Counted from the stretch's first letter, positions 36,322 through 43,479 are shown. The stretch: DNA of 53,188 bases from DASZZZ01 sp036260375 (GCA_036260375.1 DASZZZ010000011.1:1-53188), one strand, 5' to 3'. Translations and numbers: made by a program. Notes: generated by a model from the sequence alone, not told the origin.

Positions 36322-36782
36322 GGGGCGCCGTGCGCGGCGCGCGAATGGTGCGCGGCGCCGCGTTCGGAGCAGTCCCGGCACAGGCCCCCGATCGCGTAGT
36401 GGCTGAAGTCGGCGGTGAACGCGCTCCTGCGCTCGAGCGCGGCCGCCGCGTCGCGCAGCTCGTCGAGCGGGACCGCGTCGGAGCGCCCGCACGACGAGCA
36501 CACCAGGTGCGCGTGGTCGCGCCGCGCCGCGTGGTGGTAGTGCGCGCCGGAGTCGATGTGCGAGTGCGAGATGAAGCCCATCTCCTCGAGCAGCTCGAGC
36601 GTGCGGTAGACGGTCGAGTCGTTGACGCGGGGGACGCGCGCGCGGGCGCGGCGCGCGACGTCCTGTGGCTCGATGTGGCCGCTCGTTCGCATGATCTCGT
36701 CGACGATCGCGCGCCGCTGTTCGGTCATGCGGTGGCCGCGCCCACGCAGTGCGTCGAGCACGGCGTCGGTGTGCACGTCCAT
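36288..36782 (-). CDS. Fur-family metal-dependent repressor (Nur-like by context)
   Basis: The 164-residue protein has the winged-helix DNA-binding part (TEQRRAIVDEIMRT, DVARRA, VNDSTVYRTLELLEEMGF) and the metal part with HYHHAARRDHAHLVC, the zinc pairs CSSC and CRDC, and a His-rich tail (AAHHSRAAHGAPH). Convergence on cbiO and the TTGCAA palindrome before cbiM point to a nickel or cobalt regulator (Nur-like); Zur or Fur cannot be excluded. The start at 36782 is chosen over an in-frame GTG at 36791 because the -10 hexamer covers that GTG. Confidence 0.88.
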   Translation of the reverse strand: MDVHTDAVLDALRGRGHRMTEQRRAIVDEIMRTSGHIEPQDVARRARARVPRVNDSTVYRTLELLEEMGFISHSHIDSGAHYHHAARRDHAHLVCSSCGRSDAVPLDELRDAAAALERRSAFTADFSHYAIGGLCRDCSERGAAHHSRAAHGAPHTGRGSGRKP

Positions 36783-36789
36783 GGCGTCC

Positions 36790-36795
36790 ACCCTA
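36790..36795 (-). promoter_or_regulatory. -10 hexamer of the Fur-family gene (leaderless geometry)
   Basis: On the minus strand TAGGGT ends seven bases before the ATG at 36782. Confidence 0.5.
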
Positions 36796-36803
36796 GCCCC
36801 GGG

Positions 36804-37217
36804 TCACGCGACGCGGCCGAGCGCGGCGCGCACTTCGCCGGGATCGGGGACGCCGCGCCAGCGGTCGACCACGCGTCCGCTCGCGGTCACGAGGAACGTC
36901 GTCGGCACGGTGCGGACGTCGTAGCGCACCGCGAGGTCGGAGCGTTCGACGGCGTCGACCGCCGCGACCTCGGTCGGACTCGCGGCGACGCGCGCCGCGG
37001 CCTCGACGACTCGCAGCGCGTTCTTGCACGGACGGCACGCCGCGGACGTGAACACGATGAACGCACAGCATCCCGCCATCAGCTCGAGCCCCAGGTCGGC
37101 GACGGCGATCTCGGCCGGGCCCGCCGCGCGGCGCATGCGGAAGCCGCGCAGGGCCGCGAGCCCGAGGGCCGCGGCCGCGGCCAGCGCGACGAGCGCGAGG
37201 GCGCGACCCGCCGTCAT
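36804..37217 (-). CDS. Membrane-anchored thioredoxin-like protein
   Basis: The 137-residue protein has an N-terminal membrane helix (ALALVALAAAAALGLAAL) and a thioredoxin fold with the redox motif CRPC (FTSAACRPCKNAL) and the cis-proline loop VRTVPTTFLV. It probably acts outside or at the membrane as a thiol oxidoreductase. It lies 47 bases after the DUF4395 gene in the same direction, a common actinobacterial pair. An in-frame ATG at 37259 would add 14 residues before the helix. Confidence 0.82.
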   Translation of the reverse strand: MTAGRALALVALAAAAALGLAALRGFRMRRAAGPAEIAVADLGLELMAGCCAFIVFTSAACRPCKNALRVVEAAARVAASPTEVAAVDAVERSDLAVRYDVRTVPTTFLVTASGRVVDRWRGVPDPGEVRAALGRVA

Positions 37218-37264
37218 CGCTTCGTCCGTACCCGCTGCACGAGCAGGTAGATCTCGCATCCGAG

Positions 37265-37630
37265 TCAGAACGACGTCGTCGCGGCGAGGGCCGCGAGCAT
37301 CGCGACGAGCAGCGCCGGGCCCCAACCGAGCGCCCACCACGCGATCGTGTCGCGCTCGGCGAGCCACAGTCCCGCGCTCGCGACGCCGAGGAACAGCGCG
37401 CCGAGGGCCTGCGCGAAGCGGGGCGGCGCGGCGGGCTCGAGCTCGCCGCGCGGGATCGGCAGCGCGCGGTAGAGGTACGCGAATGCGTTGAGACGGCGCC
37501 CGCCCGCGACCGACAGCAGCAGGACGGCGGCGGTCACGGGCACGGCCGCGGCGACGTCGAACAGGAACGCGAGCGCCAGCGCGGCGGCGACCACCGCCTG
37601 CGAGAAGCGGGGAAGGTGCGCGTCCACCAT
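37265..37630 (-). CDS. DUF4395 membrane protein
   Basis: The 121-residue protein has four membrane segments (about residues 10-29, 29-45, 75-93, 95-118) and the family stretch DAHLPRFSQAVVAAALALAF. DUF4395 genes usually stand next to thioredoxin-like genes, as here, and may partner them in electron transfer; this is inference. It is divergent from the ECF sigma gene. Confidence 0.85.
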   Translation of the reverse strand: MVDAHLPRFSQAVVAAALALAFLFDVAAAVPVTAAVLLLSVAGGRRLNAFAYLYRALPIPRGELEPAAPPRFAQALGALFLGVASAGLWLAERDTIAWWALGWGPALLVAMLAALAATTSF

Positions 37631-37671
37631 GGCGATACAAGCGTACGCCTGCGCCGGCGCGGACTCGTCTG

Positions 37672-37677
37672 TAACCT
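37672..37677 (+). promoter_or_regulatory. -10 hexamer of the ECF sigma gene
   Basis: TAACCT ends eight bases before the GTG at 37686. Confidence 0.45.
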
Positions 37678-37685
37678 CGGGGGCC

Positions 37686-38285
37686 GTGAGGCGTCAAAAG
37701 GGTATCGGCCGGAGCGAGGCGCGCGACGAGCTCGTCCCGCCCGACGTCCTCGAGCGCTGCCGCGCGGGCGACGAGCGGGCGTGGGATGAGCTCGTCGAGG
37801 CCACGCACCGGCAGGTGTACACGTTGTGCCTCCGCATCCTCGCGGACCGCGACGACGCCGCCGAGGCGACGCAGGACGCGTACCTGCGGGCGTGGCGCGG
37901 CCTCGCCGGGTTTCGCGGCGATGCGCAGGTCACGACGTGGCTGTACCGGATCGCGACGAACGCGGCGTTGTCCAAGCAGCGCAGCCGCGGGCGTCGAAGG
38001 GCGCACGAGACGAAGGTGGAGGACGACGTGCTGGCGAGGGTGGCGACGGTCGAGACGACGGAGTCGATCGTCGACGCGCGCCTCGGGACCGGCGCGCTCG
38101 AGGAGGCGCTCGCGGCCCTGCCGGAGCACTACCGCGTCGCGGTCGTCCTGCGCGACGTCTACGGGCTCTCCATCGAGGAGATCGCGGAGCGCACGAAGGT
38201 GTCGGAGACGGCCGCCAAGGTGCGCGTGCACCGGGGCCGCAAGAGGCTGCGCGACGCGGTCTACGGGGAGGAGCCGGGCGCATGA
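37686..38285 (+). CDS. ECF-type RNA polymerase sigma factor
   Basis: The 199-residue protein has sigma region 2 (RDDAAEATQDAYLRAWRGL, then TWLYRIATNAAL) and region 4 (LPEHYRVAVVLRDVYGLS, IEEIAERTKVSETAAKVRVH). No region 3, so it is an ECF factor. It overlaps its downstream anti-sigma gene by four bases (ATGA). Divergent thioredoxin-type genes suggest a thiol-stress role, which is inference. The start is GTG, 8 bases after a -10 hexamer. Confidence 0.93.
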   Translation: MRRQKGIGRSEARDELVPPDVLERCRAGDERAWDELVEATHRQVYTLCLRILADRDDAAEATQDAYLRAWRGLAGFRGDAQVTTWLYRIATNAALSKQRSRGRRRAHETKVEDDVLARVATVETTESIVDARLGTGALEEALAALPEHYRVAVVLRDVYGLSIEEIAERTKVSETAAKVRVHRGRKRLRDAVYGEEPGA

Positions 38286-38632
38286 GCTGTCACGAGATCC
38301 GCGCCCAGCTGCCGGCGTACGCGACGCGCGGCGACGCGCCGCTGTCCGTCCGCCGCCACGTCGCCCGCTGCGCCGCGTGCGCCGCCGAGCTGGCGCGCTA
38401 CGAGGAGCTGCGCGACGCCCTCGGGGGCCTCACGACGCACGTCGTCGAGCCGCCGCCCGGCCTCGCCCGGGCGCTCGCCGACATCCCGGCCCGCGACCGC
38501 AGGATCGACCACGTCCGGACCCACGTCGTGCGCAACCGCAAGGCGTACGCGGGAGGTGTCGTCATCGCGCTCGCGGGGGCCGGGGCCACCGCTTTGTGGC
38601 GCGCCCGCGTCCGCCGCCCCGCCGCCGCCTGA
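38282..38632 (+). CDS. Zinc-finger anti-sigma factor
   Basis: The 116-residue protein has the zinc anti-sigma motif: a Cys/His pair near the N-terminus (MSCHE), then RHVARCAAC (His-x3-Cys-x2-Cys), and one membrane helix near the C-terminus (GGVVIALAGAGATALW). It should hold the ECF sigma factor at the membrane until a signal, often oxidation, releases it. The ATGA overlap supports coupled synthesis of both partners. Confidence 0.88.
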   Translation: MSCHEIRAQLPAYATRGDAPLSVRRHVARCAACAAELARYEELRDALGGLTTHVVEPPPGLARALADIPARDRRIDHVRTHVVRNRKAYAGGVVIALAGAGATALWRARVRRPAAA

Positions 38633-38663
38633 CCGTCGCCCGCCCCGTCGGGCGCGAAAGCAC

Positions 38664-38669
38664 TAGACT
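38664..38669 (+). promoter_or_regulatory. -10 hexamer for tRNA-Trp
   Basis: TAGACT ends 12 bases before the tRNA, allowing a very short 5' leader. Confidence 0.4.
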
Positions 38670-38681
38670 CGCGCGGCACGA

Positions 38682-38755
38682 AGGGCGGTAGCTCAGTTTG
38701 GTAGAGCGCTGGTCTCCAAAACCAGTGGTCGGGGGTTCGAGTCCCTCCCGCCCTG
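38682..38755 (+). tRNA. tRNA-Trp (anticodon CCA)
   Basis: Acceptor AGGGCGG with CCGCCCT, D stem GCTC/GAGC, anticodon stem CTGGT/ACCAG around loop CTCCAAA with anticodon CCA, T arm with TTCGAGT, discriminator G, no encoded CCA. In many bacteria tRNA-Trp directly precedes secE; here 4.7 kb of other genes lie between. Confidence 0.97.
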
Positions 38756-38759
38756 CGAA

Positions 38760-38939
38760 CTACTGATGCGTCCGCCCCCCGTCGGCCAATCGGGTCCGCG
38801 CGCGCTGAGCTGCAGTCGCTGCGGGCTCCTCGACCCTGGTCACGCGCACGAGCGCGTCGATCAGCGCGAGATGCGTCAACGCTTGCGGTTAGTTGCCCAG
38901 GTCCCGGTCGCTGCGCGGACCGAGTTCCTCGGCCTACAC
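38760..38939 (-). pseudogene. C-terminal remnant of a GH15 glycosidase (glucoamylase/trehalase type)
   Basis: Reading on the minus strand from 38939 gives V, stop, AEELGPRSDRDLGN, stop, PQALTHLALIDALVRVTRVEE and a stop at 38760. The pattern AEExxPRxxxxLGNxPQALTHLALIDA is the C-terminal signature of GH15 enzymes. Both internal stops (38934-38936 and 38889-38891) fall where Tyr or another aromatic residue is expected. There is no start and nothing upstream, because the MFS gene begins its 3' end at 38961. It is a dead fragment, cut off next to the tRNA-Trp 3' end. Confidence 0.75.
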
Positions 38940-38960
38940 CGGCCGCCGCATCGATCGCGC

Positions 38961-40166
38961 TCACGCGGCGACCCTCATCTGGTGAGCGATTTCCTCCTCG
39001 CGCCGGTGGGCGGCGGCCGAGGCGAGGGCGGCGGGCGCCATCAGGAGCGCGACGACGCCCGCGAAGCCCATGGCGAACGACAGGCTGGTCAGCTCGGCGA
39101 TGCCGCCGAACAGGGGCGGACCGATCAGGAAGCCCAGGTACGCGATCGTCGTGACGAAGCCGACCTCACGCTCGCCGCCGGTCCCGTCGCTACGCCGTCC
39201 GACTGCGCCGGCGAGGTCGAGCACGACCGGGAACGCCATTGCGACGCCGCCGCCGGCGAGCACGTAGCCGGCGTAGGTCACCCACGCGGACGGCACGATC
39301 GCGGCCAGCAGCAGACCGACTCCGGCGTGCACAGCGCCGACGACCAGCGTTCGAATGGCACCGAAGCGGCGTTGGATCTGCTCGCCGAGCAGCCGCACGA
39401 TCCCCATCGCCACGCAGAAGACGGCGCCCAGAAGCGCGCCGCCGGCCTCGGACATGCCTCGCTCGCGCACCCCGAACAGGGCCGCCCAGTCATAGTTCGA
39501 GCCCTCGGCGATCGCGGCACAGAACAGGGTGACGCCGAGGAGCCACAGCAACGGGCGCCGCAAGAGGCTGGAGTCGAGTCCGGCGGGTCCGTCGCGGCGC
39601 CTGCCGGCGTGGGCGGCGGGGTCCTCCCGCGGCACGAAACCGATCACGCCCGCGGTGACGGCGAGGCTCGCCACCAGAATGACGACGAAGTACGGGAGCA
39701 GGTCCAGGCCTCGGTTGGCCGCGAGCGCGGCGGCCAACGCCCCCGCCAGCCCGCCGAAGCTGAACCCCGCGTGGAAGACCGGCATCACCGGCCGCTCGAC
39801 GCGGCGGACGACGGTCACCGCGGCGACGTTGATCGCGACGTCGAACACGCCGAACGCCCCGCCGAGCACGATCAGGACGAGGCCGAATTCCAGGGGTGAC
39901 GTGACGAGCGCGAGGACCGGCAGCACGCCCGCCGCGACGACGGCCGACGCGAGCACGACGACGCGCGCGCCGAAGCGGGCGCACATCCGACCCGCGAACG
40001 ACGCCGCCATGACGAGCCCGACGGGCGCGCCGAACAGTGCCAGTCCGAGCTCTCCGTGGCTCGCGCCGATCTGTTCGGCGATCGCCGGCACGCGCGGCCC
40101 CCACGAGCCGGCGATGACGCCGTTGAGCACGAAGACGATGAATACGGAGACGCGCCCCGTGCGCAC
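38961..40166 (-). CDS. MFS transporter
   Basis: The 401-residue protein has 12 predicted membrane segments. The first half starts VFIVFVLNGVIAGSWGPRVPAIAEQIGAS and carries a loop with GRMCARFGARVV in the place of the MFS motif A; the second half restarts near RRPLLWLLGVTLFCAAIAEGSNYDW. This resembles the sugar-permease-like/YbjJ group of MFS proteins, but the substrate is unknown. Start is GTG at 40166; no clear ribosome binding site. It belongs to the block inserted between tRNA-Trp and secE. Confidence 0.88.
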   Translation of the reverse strand: MRTGRVSVFIVFVLNGVIAGSWGPRVPAIAEQIGASHGELGLALFGAPVGLVMAASFAGRMCARFGARVVVLASAVVAAGVLPVLALVTSPLEFGLVLIVLGGAFGVFDVAINVAAVTVVRRVERPVMPVFHAGFSFGGLAGALAAALAANRGLDLLPYFVVILVASLAVTAGVIGFVPREDPAAHAGRRRDGPAGLDSSLLRRPLLWLLGVTLFCAAIAEGSNYDWAALFGVRERGMSEAGGALLGAVFCVAMGIVRLLGEQIQRRFGAIRTLVVGAVHAGVGLLLAAIVPSAWVTYAGYVLAGGGVAMAFPVVLDLAGAVGRRSDGTGGEREVGFVTTIAYLGFLIGPPLFGGIAELTSLSFAMGFAGVVALLMAPAALASAAAHRREEEIAHQMRVAA

Positions 40167-40378
40167 GTCGTCAGCCTCGCTCCGACACGCTTTCGAACGA
40201 CGACGCTCCCGAAGCGCTCCGAGGGCCTCCCGCCGCGACGATCGAGTCCGTCACCGCGGCCGCCACTGCGACGTCGGCCGTGTGTTCCCCTCGATCACCA
40301 CGACGTCGATTACACCATGGTGGTCGTCCGACGACCGAAGTCAGACGACGCAGCCTCCAGCGAACCGTCGCGTGGCGT

Positions 40379-40759
40379 CTACGGGATCGAGTGGTTGCTC
40401 CACTCGATCCTGGTGATCGCAGGCTGCTCGCTGTTGTACCTGACCGTGTGCACCGATCGGTAGCTGCTGTAGACCATGAGGTGGTACTTGTCGCCGCTCT
40501 CGTCGGTGAACGCGAGGTACATGCCACCGGAGAAGAAGCCTTCGGGGCCCTGAGCGTCGACGTTGACGACGTAGTCGTAGATGCCGGGGGACCCGGTCAG
40601 CGTGATGCCGTACACGCACGCGTTGTCGTTCGCCCTGACGCAAGAGCTGAGGTCGGCGTTGCCGTTGACCTGGACCTGTTGGTTCGGCTGAAGAGGAGTG
40701 TCGGCCGTGGCCGACGAGTTCTCTCCACATCGTCCCGAGAAGTTGGCAAATCCCGCCAT
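40379..40759 (-). CDS. Small unknown protein, probably beta-rich
   Basis: I do not recognise this 126-residue protein. It has no signal peptide, three Cys residues in its first half (GRCGENSS, LSSCVRANDNACVYG), many Asn, Ser, Gly and Tyr residues, and alternating strands, ending VRYNSEQPAITRIEWSN. That end recalls small secreted or pore-forming beta-sandwich proteins, but I cannot name a family. A strong Shine-Dalgarno sequence (AGGAGG, eight to nine bases upstream) supports the start. GC is lower than in all neighbours, pointing to recent transfer. Confidence 0.7.
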   Translation of the reverse strand: MAGFANFSGRCGENSSATADTPLQPNQQVQVNGNADLSSCVRANDNACVYGITLTGSPGIYDYVVNVDAQGPEGFFSGGMYLAFTDESGDKYHLMVYSSYRSVHTVRYNSEQPAITRIEWSNHSIP

Positions 40760-41040
40760 CCCGTCCGCCTCCTGGTCGTAAGAAAGTCCTTCGACAACAT
40801 AGCCACACAGTTAGCGTCATGTCCACCGCCGCGTCATCATCGGCGACATTCCCTGCATCGCGTGCTCGCGCGGCGTTGGCCCATCGCGGACCTCGTCGTG
40901 CTGCTTTCGTGCGCGGCTCGGCGCGTTCGATCCCACGTCTAGTCGTCCTTGACCCCGACGCGCGGAGCAAGGCGTAATTGCGGCGCTCGTCGACGTCGCA
41001 GCGGCGCCGGTCCGCTGCACGAGTAGGAGGAGGCGGTGTC

Positions 41041-41679
41041 GTGGACGTGCCGGTGACCGGTGTCGAGCGCGGCGACGACGGCGTCGCGCGCTGTTGGTGG
41101 TGCGGCGGCGATCCGCTCTACGTCGCGTATCACGACGACGAGTGGGGCCGCCCGGTCGCCGACGACGACCGCCTGTTCGAGAAGCTCTGCCTCGAGGGCT
41201 TCCAGTCGGGCCTCAGCTGGCTGACGATCCTTCGCAAACGCGAGAGCTTCCGGCGCGCGTTCGCGTCGTTCGACGTCGAGTCGGTCGCGCGCTTCGACGA
41301 GCGCGACGTCGAGCGCCTGCTCGGCGACGCGGGCATCGTCCGCCACCGCGGCAAGATCGAGGCGACGATCCACAACGCCCGCCGTTGCATCGAGCTCGTC
41401 GACGACGTCGGGAGCCTCGCTCGCTACGCGTGGTCGTACGAGCCGCCCGAGGATGCGCGCCCCCAGACCCTGGACTGGCCGACGCTGCGCGCGCTCACGA
41501 CGAGCCCGGAGTCGATCGCGATGAGCAAGGACCTCAAGCGACGGGGGTGGTCGTTCGTCGGTCCCACGACGGTGTACTCGTTCATGCAGGCGGTTGGAAT
41601 CGTCGACGACCACGTGAGCGCGTGCGACGTCCGCGCCGGGGTGGAGGCGGAGCGGCGCTCGTTCGCGCGCCCGGTGTGA
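41041..41679 (+). CDS. tag: DNA-3-methyladenine glycosylase I
   Basis: Tag removes 3-methyladenine from alkylated DNA. The 212-residue protein shows the zinc ligands: Cys in CWWCGGDP, His in AYHDDEWGRP, and His and Cys near the C-terminus in DDHVSACDVR. The substrate pocket segments FEKLCLEGFQSGLSWLTIL and GWSFVGPTTVYSFMQAVG are present. GTG start with AGGAGGAGG (41025-41033) seven bases upstream. Confidence 0.95.
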   Translation: MDVPVTGVERGDDGVARCWWCGGDPLYVAYHDDEWGRPVADDDRLFEKLCLEGFQSGLSWLTILRKRESFRRAFASFDVESVARFDERDVERLLGDAGIVRHRGKIEATIHNARRCIELVDDVGSLARYAWSYEPPEDARPQTLDWPTLRALTTSPESIAMSKDLKRRGWSFVGPTTVYSFMQAVGIVDDHVSACDVRAGVEAERRSFARPV

Positions 41680-41731
41680 CGTCGCCGGTGCCGGACGGTG
41701 GCGCCGCTCGTCGCAGGGTGAGACGTGGGTG

Positions 41732-41765
41732 GTGCCGGAGGAGTCCGCCACAGCTCCTCCGGCAC
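41732..41765. terminator. Bidirectional hairpin between tag and the small peptide gene
   Basis: GTGCCGGAGGAG (41732-41743) and CTCCTCCGGCAC (41754-41765) form a perfect 12-bp stem with a ten-base loop. It lies 52 bases after the tag stop and 12 bases after the stop of the minus-strand peptide gene. Confidence 0.75.
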
Positions 41766-41777
41766 GCACGCGGCGAA

Positions 41778-41876
41778 TCAGGTCTTGGGCCAGTTCGCCG
41801 CCGCGGTCAGCCACAGCGCCGCGAACGTCGCGACGGTCGTCGCCAGCTGCCGCGCGCGCATGGTCGCTCGCTTCAT
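41778..41876 (-). CDS. Small hydrophobic peptide gene, divergent from the XRE-TPR regulator
   Basis: A 32-codon ORF: a basic start (MKRATMRARQ), a hydrophobic run (LATTVATFAALWLTAAA) and a short polar end (NWPKT). The purine-rich run GGGGGGAG stands four to five bases before the ATG, and a strong hairpin terminator follows its stop. The form is that of an exported pro-peptide, like the Phr or NprX signals of TPR-regulated systems. An inner ATG (41861) would give 27 residues. No -10 is convincing (best TAGCGA in the leader). Coding is inferred from ribosome binding site, terminator and context. Confidence 0.55.
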   Translation of the reverse strand: MKRATMRARQLATTVATFAALWLTAAANWPKT

Positions 41877-41970
41877 CGTCTCCCCCCTTCCGTCGCTAGC
41901 GCCGACCGCCCTTTAACAAGGCCATTGGCGGCCGGCTCGTCGGACGCTTTGCCAGGGCAAGGTCGCACCC

Positions 41971-42003
41971 GGTTCGGGCGAAATCAACCCGGTCGCCCGA
42001 ACC
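41971..42003. promoter_or_regulatory. Inverted repeat between the peptide gene and the XRE-TPR gene
   Basis: GGTTCGGGCGA (41971-41981) and TCGCCCGAACC (41993-42003) are perfect inverse copies with an 11-base spacer. One helical turn between arm centres times two fits binding by a dimer. It is the natural operator for the regulator encoded 60 bases further on. Confidence 0.65.
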
Positions 42004-42029
42004 CGATGGTGCGGGCGCCCCTCGGCGCT

Positions 42030-42035
42030 TACAGT
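42030..42035 (+). promoter_or_regulatory. -10 hexamer of the XRE-TPR gene
   Basis: TACAGT; transcription would start near 42042 and the leader carries AGGAGG before the ATG at 42063. The inverted repeat lies 27 bases upstream of this hexamer. Confidence 0.45.
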
Positions 42036-42062
42036 GCGGACAGGATCGGGAGGAGGGGACGG

Positions 42063-43334
42063 ATGGACCTCGGGGACCGCATCAGAGACCTGCGCCTCGC
42101 GCGCGGGCTGTCGCAGAAGCAGCTCGCCGCGCCGCACTACACCGGCGCGCACGTGAGCACGATCGAGTCCGGCCGCCGCCGGCCCTCGGACGCCGCGCTG
42201 GAGCACTTCGCGGCGAAGCTCGGCGTCGGCGTCGACGAGCTGCGGACGGGCCGCTCGCCGTCGCTGCGGCCGTCGCTCGAGCTCCGCCTCCACGAGGCGC
42301 GCGTCGCCATCTCGTCGGGCGAGCTCGAGCGCGCCGGGGACGCCGTCGCCGAAGTGCGGGACGCGGCGCGCCGCCACGACGTCCCGGTCGTGGAGGCGAA
42401 GGCCGAGGAGATCACCGGCTTGTTGTGCGAACGGCGCGGGGAGCCCGAGGCGGCGCTCGAGCACTACGAGCGCGCCGAGCGCCTGCTGCGGTGCGAGCCC
42501 CCGACCGCCGTGGTCGACGCGGTCGCGGGGCGGGCGCGCTGCCTCCAGGCCCTCGGCGACATCCGCCATGCCGTCTACGTGCTCGAGGCGGCGCGCGACG
42601 CGCTCGAGCGCGCCGGTCTCGTCGACCCCGAGGCGGTCGCCCGCGTCGACGCGTCGCTGGTCGACGCGTACCTCGACGCCGGCCTCGCGCACGACGCCGA
42701 GCGCGCCGCGGGGCGGGCGCTGGAGCTGCTGCCCGAGGTCTCCGATCCCCTGCGCCTCGCGCAGATGCACATGAACGTCGCCCGGCTGCTGCTGCACCGC
42801 GGCCGCCCCGACGACGCGCGCCGCTCGCTCGGGCGCGCCGAGGACCTGTTCCGCCACCTCGAACTCAAGTCCGAGACGGGCGCGGCGCGCCTCGCTCGTG
42901 GGCTCGTCCTCAGCCGCCAGGGGCATCTCGCCGACGCACGCGTCGAGCTCGAGCGGGCGCGCATCGTGTTCGCGGAGAGCCGCGACCGCAGCGACGAGGC
43001 GCGCGCGCTCAACGAGCTCGCGCGCGTCGAGCGGCTCGAGGGGCGCGTCGAGCGCGCCCGCGAGCTGCTCGAGGCCGCGATCGCCCTCGTCGAGGACGGC
43101 GACGCGCCGACGCTGGCGTGGGCGCACCGCGAGCTAGGCGCCGTGCTCGCCGGGTCGAACCCGGTCGCGGCCGAGAAGCACCTGCGCACTGCGGTCGAGG
43201 TCTACGAGCGCACCGAGCAGCACGCCGAGCTCGTCACCGCCTACGGCGCGCTCGCCGAGCTCCTGCGGGCCCGCGGGCGCGTCGACGCGGCGCTCGACGT
43301 CTATCGCACCGCCGTCTCGGTCGTCTCGACCTGA
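42063..43334 (+). CDS. XRE-type helix-turn-helix regulator with TPR repeats
   Basis: The 423-residue protein has an N-terminal XRE domain (GDRIRDLRLARGLSQKQLA, residues 4-22, with recognition helix around HVSTIESGRRRPS) followed by about eight to nine TPR-like helical pairs (for example ALEHYERAERLL, ARRSLGRAEDLFRHLELK, ARELLEAAIALVED) to the end. This two-part build is that of RRNPP peptide-sensing regulators (PlcR, NprR, Rgg) and of other actinobacterial XRE-TPR proteins. The divergent small peptide gene and the inverted repeat fit a sensing role; ligand and targets are not known. Confidence 0.88.
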   Translation: MDLGDRIRDLRLARGLSQKQLAAPHYTGAHVSTIESGRRRPSDAALEHFAAKLGVGVDELRTGRSPSLRPSLELRLHEARVAISSGELERAGDAVAEVRDAARRHDVPVVEAKAEEITGLLCERRGEPEAALEHYERAERLLRCEPPTAVVDAVAGRARCLQALGDIRHAVYVLEAARDALERAGLVDPEAVARVDASLVDAYLDAGLAHDAERAAGRALELLPEVSDPLRLAQMHMNVARLLLHRGRPDDARRSLGRAEDLFRHLELKSETGAARLARGLVLSRQGHLADARVELERARIVFAESRDRSDEARALNELARVERLEGRVERARELLEAAIALVEDGDAPTLAWAHRELGAVLAGSNPVAAEKHLRTAVEVYERTEQHAELVTAYGALAELLRARGRVDAALDVYRTAVSVVST

Positions 43335-43399
43335 CGCGCGCACAGACGGCGCGCGAGCGCGTCTCGGCCCGGCCGCACGCGCGATCGTGCCCGTGGTGC

Positions 43400-43405
43400 T
43401 ACCCT
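43400..43405 (+). promoter_or_regulatory. secE-nusG promoter, extended -10
   Basis: TACCCT preceded by TGC, the same nine bases as before carD. The leader to secE would be about 68 bases. Confidence 0.5.
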
Positions 43406-43479
43406 AGTCGCTCGTCTATCCCCCGGGCACTGAGCCTTACGAAGCGCGTCCGGGCACGGCGGCGACGGAAAGGGTTCCC

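Noticed and set aside
38398..38964. A minus-strand ORF across tRNA-Trp with the peptide GGTRTPDHWFWRPALYQTE
   Set aside because: This is the antisense reading of tRNA-Trp, a well-known false gene. Only the separate frame with GH15 similarity (38760-38939) is kept, as a pseudogene.
40314..40323. The 10-bp palindrome CACCATGGTG in the gap upstream of the MFS gene
   Set aside because: It is short, lies far from a promoter-like sequence, and longer arms do not pair. I see no other feature in this 212-base gap.
40760..41040. Possible gene fragments between the unknown low-GC gene and tag
   Set aside because: Translations in all frames gave no recognisable motif; apart from the ribosome binding sites at both ends I see nothing in this gap.
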